From Thalassia testudinum (Eukaryota > Streptophyta > Magnoliopsida > Alismatales > Hydrocharitaceae), in NCBI GenBank assembly GCA_037157565.1, contig JAZHRO010000054.1:17715501-17779500 (forward strand): DNA of 64,000 nt. Direction: 5' to 3'. Made by a program: the position numbers and the translations under genes. This document shows, piece after piece, positions 11,301-23,300 of this stretch. The notes beneath the pieces are model-generated. The model was not told where the DNA came from, did not search any database, and was given only the letters and a program-made list of their open reading frames with translations. The first letter of the stretch is position 1; every line of letters begins with the position of its first letter.

Positions 11301-14300
11301 GTGGGGTGGAATAAGTTCCAGGCGTGTTTAACTTGTTTCTGGGCGTGTTAAGTGACGTGTTAAACACTTAACACGCGAAACAAATGGGCCTGAGATTCCT
11401 CTGGCTTTGACATAGTTGTTTCGTGAAAATATTATTTTCTTAAATTTATTTTTGAATTTTAGGTTGCGTTACAACCTAAAGGATCTTCCATCCCCTAGGC
11501 TCGGGTGGAAGAAAGAAGATACTCTTCGCATGATCGGAGCGAAAGAACACTAAAACGTTGATGCACCACAAGGAACGATGGCCCGTATCGGCACGTCCAA
11601 AGTCGAACCATACCCATTATGCGGAAGTTGTGGCCAAAGACAATTGTCACCCCCAAATAGCCTAACAACCCACTTAAGGAGCAAAGCATCATAGAAAATG
11701 GTGAGGTCAAGGACTCCAAAACCACCATCCCTTCAAGGAGAACAAACCATGTCCCACTCTACGGGCTTGTAAAATTGCCCTTCATGATCCCCCTTCCAAA
11801 AAAATTGCATAATATCATCCAAAGCACGAAACACGTTTTTTGCTGGCTTGAAAATGGACAAATAGAAAATTGGAATAGCTGACATAACTGCCTTATGCAA
11901 GATCAATCAACCTCCCCTTAATAATACCCTCCTACTCCAAGTGCGCCACCTCTTCCTTATATGCTCCAATAAAGGCTCCCACTCACGTGAAGTAAGCCAT
12001 TTACCTTTCAAGGGCAAACCTAAATAAAGAAGAGGCAAGCGACCCTTGTCCATGCCAAGGGCTTGCGAAGTGGCCAAAACTTCACCTTTCATTGTGTTGA
12101 AAGGAACAAAAGCAGACTTGTTGTGGTTTAACCCTTAAACAAGAAATTTCATGGAAAATAGTAACTAATGTAGCAACAATCTCAACCTCCTCACCTCGCC
12201 TTCCACCAAAATAAGGTGTTGTATTGGCGTCAAAAGTAACACATCTTGTAACGTGAAACTAGAAAAGAGAGGCCCCTATGATAAGCCTTGAAAGCCATCA
12301 TCGTTAGTGTGTTGATTGCAACATTGAACAGAAGTAGTACCAAAGGATAGCCTTGTTGAAGTCCATGCGGCCATTGGACCCATGTACCTTCAGGCTTACC
12401 TTTAATCAGCACAAAGACTAAAGTTGTCGCAATACATTGTTTCATCCACTGAATTCATTTTTTCAGGTAATTCCCTATCGTATAAGAATTTCCCACGAAT
12501 ACATCCAAGAGATGGAATCACACATCTTAGAGAAATCTACCTTCCATAGAAAAGAAGTCTTCTTAGACCTTTGCCATGACACCACAATTTCCTTTGCCAC
12601 AATAAAATATTTTTGCAATTATCTCCCACAACTGAAAGTAGATTGCACTGGACCAATCACCTTTGAAAAAACATCCATCAGTCGATTAGCTAAGGCCTTG
12701 ACAATAATCAAGTAAGCCGCATTTGATAAAGCAATAGGTCTAGGTGTGTAATCATCTATCTCTTTTGCACCAGGCCTTTTCGGAAGTAGGAAGGAAAAAA
12801 AACTTATTCAGTCTCTTGAAACCCCTAATATCTACTAGAAGCATATGTAGCATTGCCATGAAGTCATCACCAACTACGTTCCATCACTACTTGTGAAAAA
12901 GAACCTAGAAGCCATCCCCCATGCATGGCAATGACCACCTCCTGCGTGGAGGCATCGATAGTGAAGGACTCCTGCATATCATTGTCGAGCGTAGTGAAAT
13001 CAGACCCTGACAATTTTGACCTCTTTGTCAATCTCTTCCTAGTAAATTGGCAAAAGTGCATGTTAAGCACCTTCGCAATTTGTCTCTTATCAATGACCAC
13101 ATCCTCCCCAAGATGTAGTGAGGTAATAAGATTTGTCCTTCGTCTAGCATTGGCTGACAAATGGAAGTAGCAGGTGTTTGCATCTTCCTCCTTCAACCAG
13201 AGCTTCCTAGACTTATGTCTCCAGTTGGTCTCAATCTTATGATCCTTTTCCTGTATGACACCATGCAAATGCTGTCTCTCTTTCAGCACAATGCTACAAA
13301 GAGGCTTGGTGTCTTGCAACCTATTCAACTAAGAAACATGCTCTAGTGCTTCCACATGTGTGCACCCCCTCCTTGCCTTAAACTCCTTTTTATAAAGAAT
13401 GAGGGTTACTCTAAGGTGTGGACTCCTTGCAAGGAAAGTACGAGTGGCTAAAGATGAAGGAGATACCTCTCCCCATTTTTGCCGCACAAAATCTTGAAAA
13501 TCAAACTCATGCAACTAAGACTTGTGAAATTTGAAATAAGACGTAGCAAGGTTCCATCATTTGAGTTCTAGACCAAAGGAGTGTGATAAGAGAAAGGCTT
13601 ATTTTTAGCAGAGACATCATCCATTTGATAACGCTCTGCCAACCCTCTCGAATAGAGGAACCTATCGATCCTTGAGGTGAAACAAGAGTTGTTTCTTCAA
13701 GTGAAAGACATACCTGAGATCGAGAAAGTATACAATTCCAATTCATCCACCAACCTGACAAAGGCAATCATAGCGTTATTCGTCCTTCCATCCAATTTGT
13801 CATTTGGTGACAACGTAGCATTAAAGTCCCCACCAAGTAGCCATGGTCTCTTATTTGCAAAAGTTGCAACCTTTCTAAGCTCCTCTTGCAACTCTTGCCT
13901 ATGTTTTTCATCATAGGGTCCATAAATCAAGGTCAAGACGACACAGGTACCATAAGAAGCGTAAGTGAAAGCAGTTGGGACTATCCAACGACCCTTCATT
14001 GAGTTAATCATCTTAAAAGAAGTTTTATTCCAAGCAAGTAAAATACCACTCGATCTCCCATTAGTGTCTACAACCATTGATTCAGTAAGAAGGTCATCAT
14101 TGACCTCCCTCAACACCCTTGCATCAAAAGACTCCAAATGCGTCCCCCCTCACATTCAATGTCAAGACCCTAACCATGAGAGGTTGCGTGCCTACCTAAG
14201 TCCTGGTCACATTGATTTCTTCTAGATTCCACTACCTGAGTTACCCTTGCTTCGCTTCGTAAGTCATACATATCGATTCCCTATTAATAGAATTCAGATG

Positions 14301-17300
14301 CTTCTTCTTTCTAATTCTCTTCCTCTTGTACAATGAGTTGTAAACCATCTTTTGTTGCTAAAAGATGGGCTTTCGCCCAACGGAGCCACTATAGGCACGT
14401 CTCTCCCCCCTACGTGGGTTTCAAAACTTGCCCCGAACCAACCACAATTGCCCTATCCACCACCCTTGCAATAGCATGCTTGCAAAATTGAGACTCCAAA
14501 TTTGCCCCCATCACCCTCCATCGGGACAACAACCTCCATTGTCTTCGACCTCGCCAACTGTGTAGCCTCCTCCACCCCAAAGCCTCCACGACACAGGGGA
14601 GGTATCACATCACGACCTCTACCATCCAGTGAACATACCACCTCCATCTACTTTGTTGAGGGTACTGCATTAGACCTAGCTGCGCTGTTGTAGAGGGTGA
14701 AGGCGGCTTTGCAGATGGGTGAAGGGTCCTTCGCACACTCCGACTGACCCATCTCTAGCAAAGCAACATCGGTAGTGTTGGGTTGGTCTTGATGAGGTGA
14801 AAGCGGAAGCCCCAACCTGACCAACTGATGGGCCTCAGAAGGCTTATCAAAAGATTTACTTGCATAGGAGGCGTTACTTAGTTGTTAATCATTCGTCGTA
14901 TAGGGAGATAGAGTGAAAACCAGGCACACATAGAGGGAGACAGAGGTTTGGTGACCTAGTTCCACCGCAAGGTGTGTATGTCTGGGGGGAGGATATGACT
15001 CCCAACTATGCACTAGAACTCATGGAGTTTGAATTACATGGTCTCACTCCCTTTCCTGGGGAGGAGTCCCCTTCTACTGGGGGCCTCCCTCTCTATTTAT
15101 AACATGGGGGGACTCTCACTGATGGACTCTAGTACCTCTATCCGTCAAGCTACGCGGTAGCTACCAGGGTGTAGGTGGTCAGGCCCATCATATCGTATCT
15201 TCTGCCCTTACTGCGTAGGATCTTTTGGTATACTGGGCTGATGTTGACTGGGATCCGGCAGGTCTCAGGCAGGATGGGGTGTCGGTTCCACCTTTATACC
15301 TTGGGTTCAGGTAGCTGGATCCTTTGTTTAGTCGGGAGCGGAGTTTTAGATCCAAGGGCATTTTTTTACCTCTCATCACTCACCCTATGCCACTTAAATC
15401 AATGACACGGATCCTCAGCCTTCACATCAGCTCGTTTAATGAATCTGGATTCGAAAATAGGTCAAAAGTCGTCCTCTACGTTAGCGCTCTTATTTGAACC
15501 CCCCTCAACCTTCTAAGTTGAAGATGAAAGTTCTGAGTTCGAATGTAATGCTATTGTTGAAGCTGCACTATGATTTGTAGCATGATTGTCAAGGAGCCCT
15601 GTATCTCCTGCCTTAGCCTTAGGTTTCCAAATCCAACGCTGACTCCCTCCCTCCTTACGAGCCAGCTCCTTTGTTGCCTTACTGTCACTTGGAGTTGGAG
15701 TCGACGAAATAGCCTTTGCATAATTCTTCCCTTTTGCTTCCTTCACCTCAGCCACCTCGTTCTCCACCTTCACAACCCACGAGTGCCCTCCCCGCTTGAG
15801 CAAGAGCCTTGAGGGAATGGTAAACACTTTGAGGACCTCCGACATCACTTGAAACCACCTAAGGTCCTTCACCTCTAGCCCTACATCTTGACATAGCTTC
15901 AAGCATGAGAATCCTGAAGTGAGGGCCTCCACCACCTCTGCCATCCACAAATGCAAGGGGAACCCACAACGATGAGCATGGACAACAATTCGCTCTGGTG
16001 GTTGATTCTTGCATGCCCTATCAAAGATTGAGGGTCATGCCTCCGCACCTTGCCATCTTCAATAATCACCAATCAAAATCGAAGAGCCTCCATCTCTTCC
16101 AAACTTCACTTGAGAAGGAGAAACCTCTTTGCATCAACTATTGCAACCTTGAATCTAATAAGACGAGGGTAGAATAGCAGCAAACCCTCCACACTGCTTA
16201 CAGACTTGGATTCCAGTCACCACATCTCCAACCAGCGCACCATAAGCATGCTCTTAAGAGATTGCACAAATGGGGACCATGGTGCGAGAATCAGAGGTGG
16301 AAGGGGATGATCCTTAGCCACAACAACCATTGGTACCCCAGAAACCTGATCGTGACTTTGAACCATTGGCCTTCAACCATGTAGGCACTCCCATTGGTTA
16401 TGATTGTTCCCTTGACATCGAACGCACATGATTGGGCCTTGTCAAAACTTCACAAAGTGTCCCCAACCACGAAACCTAAAGCATCGAAGATTGGACATTC
16501 CTGGCACTCCTTCGCCACTGCCTTTGCACGACCGACGATCCGTCTCCCCCTTGGTCATTACCTCCACCACCACCCCCTGTCGCCTCTCATCACCTCCACA
16601 TGAGCAAATTTTATAAGTTGGTAAATGTGGGCCATGTTGATATTATCTATAGTTTTGATGGGTTGTTTCTTGAGCAAATAGCATTACATTTTTTGATGTT
16701 TGTTTTTGTAATCAAAATATTGTGGTTAATAAATTGAGGTAAATTAGAGTAATCTAACCTACATAGAGCCCCACTCTCCTCTACTTAAAACCTTAAGGCA
16801 TCCATTAAGAAGAATAGATGTCATAGATGCTATTATTATCAAAATATATATGAAAATAAAATCTTGATGTTACTTATCCTAACTTCATCTATATTACCAT
16901 CTAGACTTTTAAATTAGAATTTTGTAGATATGGTTTTCTTTGCTAAAAAATTAAGATGTTGAATAATTTGATTTCACTCTCTCAATTATTTCCTACTAAA
17001 AAAAATGCATTAAGATTCTTTCAACCCTTTAAAGAAACTAGATCCAAATGCTCTATTCCTACAACTAGTACTCACTAAGGTGCTCCTTTGTAACCTTGTT
17101 GATTGATGCTATTCCAAGATAGCATGGTTGACATTTAAGCTCCAACTCGAAGGGGGAATATTGAGATTTATTATCTTTATTTTTCTCTATCGTGTGCCTG
17201 CCTACTTTTATGGGGGCATGCACATACATTTTCACCATTGATTTTCTATAACAATGAGAGTTGCGGTTTCTCAATAACAAACTGATCTAAACATTATCCC

Positions 17301-20300
17301 TTGGGAAAATGGAGTGATTCCTTTTGAGTGTTGAATTTCGGTCTTGGACTGTGGGATCTGGTCTTTCCTCTCTCCAAGGTTCAACGTGTTGATTTCAATG
17401 CCATTTCGATGATTTCAAAAGCATGCATTTTGGAGGCATGTCGGAGCTATATGATGAGGAAATGGATGCAAATTGACATTGCTATTTTGATGATTTCAGC
17501 AATCGAAGATGGGAGCATGTTGAGGCATGCTGATTGAATTGTAGCAAAATAGGAAAGTTGCTAAAAAAAAGCAAAAACTTGATTTGTTTGTGGCCACATA
17601 AATAACATGCTAGCACTTAATTAATACTTCCTAACAAACTTTATTATTCCAATTATCATGTGTAATATAAAGTGGACATTACTAATTCCCCAAACTAAGA
17701 ATTAACTATTTGGCAATTAATGTCAAACTACTTATTTATCGACTACTTATATAATTACTAATTCCATGGTTTATAGTAGTTACCTAATACTTAGTAGAAA
17801 TTAGTACTAGTAGTTAGTTCCAATATTTGGTAATTATGACTATGCAGAATGGACAGCATTTAAAATGTTTATGTGAATATACAACAACAATTCTCAGTGC
17901 TTCTACTTTATTTTAACTGCTATTACCAACTAAATTAAGCTGAGAGTGGATACCTTGATTTTAGTTAAATGAGACCTCCTAAGCTTCTCTTCTATGCTTT
18001 AACACTATATGATGAAAATAAGGAATCTCCATGCCTTTTATAGGCCAAAACCTATGAACAATTACAAATATCCACAAGGACAATTTAACATTGACAATGT
18101 GTCAACATTAGAGTCCATCTCAGCAAAATTTTGCTAATATATCTTGATTTTGATGATTTAACATCATATCAATAAAACTTTGCTAGTATGCAACTTATTC
18201 AAAATTGCAAATACCGGAGCCATGCCTCTGGCCTGAGATTTCATGCCTCGCATCCTCAAAGTTTCTCCACTACTCTGGCCTTTGGAGAATCTGATAATAT
18301 TGCTCCCTAATTCCTGTACAATGTGGTCTTCTTATATTATTAAAAAACTTCAATCAAGCCAAACCACCATTGAACAACTCTCAAGACTCCACATCGAACA
18401 ATCCCAACCTGGTTTCTTTAAGAGATGAACTAGCCAAATCCACATTGTACATGCATCAAGCCTAGCTTTCGTTGTTTTTACAGGAGATGGAGTGCCCACT
18501 CTTCTCTGCACCCATTATATTGCTAGTGACAGATAATGTTGAGATTCAGGAAATGTTGATTCTCTGGGCTCAACGGACTTTCAGAAAATGACTAGACTCT
18601 TAGCCCAAAAGATTAAAAAATTAAACAAACATATCCAGATTATTTTCTGAGATAGTTTATAAGTAGTCAAACTCCCAACACTTGTAAGTGGTCCTCTTTC
18701 CTTTTTGAAGTAATATAGTAGATGGCTACCGGTATTTAGTTGGTCAGGTCATTAACTAAGGAGTATATGGTATGCAGAGCAGTAGTCGGGGAGTAATCGG
18801 TCAGGTATTTTTTAAATATTTAAATAAATAAATATGTATATAAATATCAACAAGTAAAATATATTATTACATAAAAGTAAATTATTTTTAAGCTTAAGAT
18901 TGTAAAATAAGTTACAAACCATTAGTCCAATGAAATAAAAGTACAAGTTCAAATTGATGCGATCGGAGTGGTGATCGAAGCAGTAGCATGGTCGGGTGAT
19001 CTGAGTAGCAGTAGCAGGGTTAGAGTTTGGCGATCGTCAGAGTAGCAACAACACCGAGGGCGGTCGGTCAAAGGAGCAGCAATGACATTGGCGGTCAACA
19101 CTGTATGGGGAAATTGGGGGTATAGTCGGTCGAGTAGTCAGGCCCATTGAGTATGTGCCTGAGTATGGCTTGTTCGGTTGATTAGGGGTCCAACTAAGGG
19201 TAGTTGGGTCGACTCGGCCAATTTTTACAATAGAGCTACCGACCTTTGGTAATTGATGAGGGGCAAAAGTTACCTTCGGATCCAAAACTCCACACGACCC
19301 GATAGAGGATCCAGCTGTCCGACTACAGGGTGTACAGGTGGAATCGGCTCAGCCTGCCCCGCCTCAGACTAGTCGGATCCCAATCGGAACCTGCCCAGAC
19401 TGCCAAAAGATTCAGCATAGCATTGGCAGAATATATGATAAGATGGGTTTGACCACCTACACCCTGATAGCTACCATATAGCTTGGTAACTAGGGGTACT
19501 AGAGCCATCGAGTGAGGGTCCCCCCCCCCCCCCCCCCCCCCCCCCCAGATTATAAATAGAGAGGGAGGCCCTTAGAAGAAGGGACCTCTTCTCCTAGAGA
19601 GAGGGAGCGAAATCATGTAATATCATGTATCCTTAAAATTATAGTGCATAGTTAGGAGTTCTGTCATCCCCCCAGATGTACACCTCTTGTGGTGGAACTG
19701 AGTCACCAAACCCTCATTTTCCTTTGTGTATGCTTGCGGATTGCTGCTCTATCCTCCTACACGATGGATGGTTTATGGTTAAGTAGTGCCTCTTACGCTA
19801 ACAAATCTTTTAGTGGCCTTTCGAGACTCATCAGGAACCATCCTTCCCCTTTAAAAAAAAAAAAAAGCAAAGAAGAAGTCAAACTCCCACAAATAAAGGG
19901 ACAAGTGGCAACTCGTATTTTTTTAGCTGATGTAACAACAAAATAAGTCTTTCTGATGAAGGCAACCAAATCCTACCTGAATACAAAGCCAGGTAAGATT
20001 GTTTCACTTGTGTATAAATACCCTTAAGTGTATAAACTTTGTCTTGAAGATATCAAATTTATGCTTCAAATCAAGTTCAACTGAAGGCTGCTGTATCAAT
20101 TAATTGTGTTGTTTTCTTCATTGATTGAAACATGGCAAGTAATATGACATTTCGGTGGGAAGCAAGCGGTCAGGGTTCAAGGTTGTTGTTACAAAATCGA
20201 AAGGGACATCCATCATGCTTGTTTCCCCTACTTCAATCCCTATCGTGCAAATGAGTCATTTATGTATCCTTTAATTACATAGACTTCAGCTTGAAATTTT

Positions 20301-23300
20301 AAGCCACAAAAGGAAAAGATAACATTGAACGTGGCCCTTCTCTAACAAAAGAATGTGAATTGCTGTATGTAACAGACTTCAGGATTACATGATAAATAAG
20401 CAACTTGAAATTTAACTACTGTTTTCTTATTTTAAATGGTCTTTGAAAGTTTCCTTTTGCTTAATATCTATTCAGAAAGTGGGATCAATTTGAAACAAAT
20501 GAAGTATTATTTGGAGTGAAGACTACCTTTAGCGAGGAACTGTATACCACGAAGCTGGAGAGGGGACCTCAAACCAGGGAACTTGAAAAAGAAGCTTTAA
20601 GAATAGCTAGGGAAATTGAGCGGGAGGATACTCATGATCTTCATTTAGCTGAGGTAAACTTACTGCATGCTTTGGGTAATTGAATTTGTCTTTTGCTTTC
20701 CTTGACACTAATTTTTGCCATTTCTTGCAGGAAAGAGGTATTGATTTGGATGAAGAGTTTGACCTCGATGACGAGTCCAGGTATTCAGCTGTTGATAGAG
20801 GAGCTGATTGTGCTCCTCTTAACTGGCATGAGAATATTCAGGTAGGTTTCCACAGTGAGGAAAGTTTTGGACAAATGGATGGATTAGACAGAAAAGAATC
20901 AAGTGATATTTCTGAAAGGAAAAGTTGTGATACACAACCAGCACTTGCCAGCTGTTTGCAGATGGTAGGTTGATCTACTTCTACTTTCTCGAGTATTAAT
21001 GAATTCAGTTTGCACCATGTGATTGAGTAATTGAGTAGGTTTCTCGCTGTAAGAATCATTTCCAAGATTTATTGTGCTTGATGCCTGCGTATTGTTACAT
21101 GTAGCATGTTTCGTTGCTAATGTGTTCAAGCATTTGTTCTCTCTCTCTACAGGATACCCTTGATGCAGACATGCAGAATGCACACTAGAGAAGATGATAA
21201 GAAAATGTGATAATATTTAGTACTATAGAGTAATATCTTGTTTGTGTTAAATCTTAAACTAAATTTTTACCAGTGTTTGCATGTAAATGCAATTTTATTA
21301 AATGATTACTTTGGTAATTATCTTCTCCCTTTTCTAGATGTATTCTTTATTTCTAACTTTATCACTTCATCAATGGGTTTTCTGCTTTGGATATGTATTT
21401 AAAATTTTTGTTAAGGATCCACCGTTTCACTTCTCTGTTCTTGGGAGGTAGTAACATTTTTTTGCATTCAAAGTTTTGACCTAAAATTTTCTCCAAAGAG
21501 AAAAAAGGTTTGCCTTCTCACTGGCATTCGTACTTTGTGTTGGCAGGATGAGACCCATTCTCGTAGTTCTACGAAAATGCCTGCCCATGGCTCTAGTTAT
21601 TTTAATCAGGATAGACAATTGGGTCGTGAGAGTGTTTTGGTGGATGGTCGTTCACCAACTGATGAGAGCAGGTGTATAGATGTTATACTGGGAATTTTAT
21701 AATTATCATTCCCCGTGGGTGTAGTAATTTTCATTTTCTAAACTTGAGGGCCTTGCCTGATCTTAGGTTTTTGGAGCCTAGTATTCAAACTTTAGATGGA
21801 GGAAACAATTTCGATGAGCAGATGAACAAGACGGTATGTTGGCAGTGATGCCATGAATCATTTTTTGTGTATATAGCTAGGCATTTCCTGTCTGAAATAA
21901 TTTAAGTTATCCTAATTTCAATCATTTCTAAAAAAACTTTTCTCTGGTCCTGTAGGTTTTGAATGAAAATCCAGTGTCGGCAGGTTCGTAACTTCTTCAT
22001 TACTTGTTTTCAATTTTGCAGTATTTACATGAATTGCTCATCTAACGTGCCAATAAATTGAATTATAAATTAACGTCTGTGTATTCCTTAAGGTGGTAAG
22101 ATGCTAGTGAAAGAAAATCTCTTCTATATACTTGATAGGAAAAAATAAGTGATTCATACAGGGAGGTAGATAGGTAAATAACATAACACACCTCTATAAA
22201 AAGAAATAAACAGGAATATGTCCTTCAATATAACTTAACACTTTCCTTTAAATTGGAACATAAGCATCAAATATGTTCAACTTAGAACATAGAACCTCAA
22301 GTCATTTTCTGGGGAGTGTTTTTGTGAAGATGTTTGCAAGTTAATCTTCAGTACAGATGTAGAGTGTGTATATCTTCTTATGTACAATGATCTCTCTGAT
22401 GAAGTGACAATAAACTTCAATATGCTTTGTTTGCTCGTGGAAAATAGGATTATTAGTGATGAAAGTGGCAGTCTTATTGTCACAGTACATAGGAATCGGT
22501 CTGGAGATATGGACTCCAAAGACCTGCAGAATAGATCGAACCCACAATAGTTTACAAGTAATTTCAGCCATAGCTCTATATTCTGATTCAGCACACGACC
22601 TAGAGATCACTGCCTGCGTTTTGCTTAACTAGATTGCCTCCTACATAGGTGCAATATTCGATAGTAAATCTCTTGTTACGATCTGGTTCTCGAATCCTTA
22701 CAGAACCTGCGACCGGTTCGACTCGACTAATCCCAAGACCCAGTCGTTCAACAAGAAATAACCGGAAAGAAGGAAAATAAATCACATTCACTATGTAATG
22801 TAACTAACAGTAAAAGCGTACAAGCAGTAAAGGAAGTAAAAGCTACTAGTCAGTACATATCATAACATGAAAGAACAAAAGTACAATAAAAGGAACAATA
22901 AATAAAGTCTGAAACTCACTAGCAGAAAAGATAGTATAACAGTAAGAAAATTACTGCTGGACTTGACTAGGTCCAGCATCCTCTGCAGTTGGTAACTCGG
23001 GTTGCTCAACTTTTGGACCTGTAAAGGGTTATAAGAAAACGGAGTCAGCGAACGCTGAGTAGAGTCGTAATCAGATTATTTAGAGTGGTAAAAGTTAGCA
23101 GGTAAATTTATCTTTTCCAATTATTTTATTTTACAAGTAATTCCTTTTCACCCCATTTGTTTACTTCCAGATTTCTTTCTTGATTTCGCATGTTCATCGT
23201 GGGAACGATCTTGATTGCAGTCTTTTCCGAAAAATAGAAAGTACACGTGATGCTCTCTTGGCTGGGAGAGTCTTCCGTGGTAGTCCTACACTCAGTCAAC

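Larger units (their letters stand above)
9590..14137 (-). pseudogene. LINE ORF2 pseudogene (endonuclease-RT-C-terminal domain)
   Basis: The endonuclease at 13697-14137 has RPWLLGGDFNATLSPND. Just upstream an NVRG motif is almost fused to the LESFDAR segment, so part of the endonuclease N-terminus is deleted. The RT fingers and palm appear as HGLQQGYPLVLLLFNVAI near 12270-12360. The YLGLPLKG thumb-region block is at about 12003-12030, and VWDGVANSLSLTF of the C-terminal domain at about 9990-10030. Frames change repeatedly and the catalytic YADD-type box is not readable. It cannot encode an active enzyme. Confidence 0.75.
9322..16633 (-). mobile_element. Antisense L1-type LINE with nested insertions
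   Basis: Read on the minus strand the order is ORF1-like zinc knuckle, RRM/DUF4283-like segment, endonuclease, reverse transcriptase and a C-terminal zf-RVT-like tail. A T run at 9321-9327 would be the A tail. Flanking atgttaatat (9312-9321) and atgttgatat (16634-16643) may be a diverged target duplication. The element is broken by a solo LTR (14826-15378), by about 1.3 kb between roughly 10140 and 11480, and by many frameshifts. Confidence 0.7.

Noticed and set aside
21154..21187. Possible extra exon after a ctctctctacag acceptor between exons 6 and 7.
   Set aside because: In the required phase it hits TAG after eleven codons, and no good donor follows. Exon 6 joins exon 7 in phase without it. 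It might be a poison exon, but nothing supports that beyond the acceptor.
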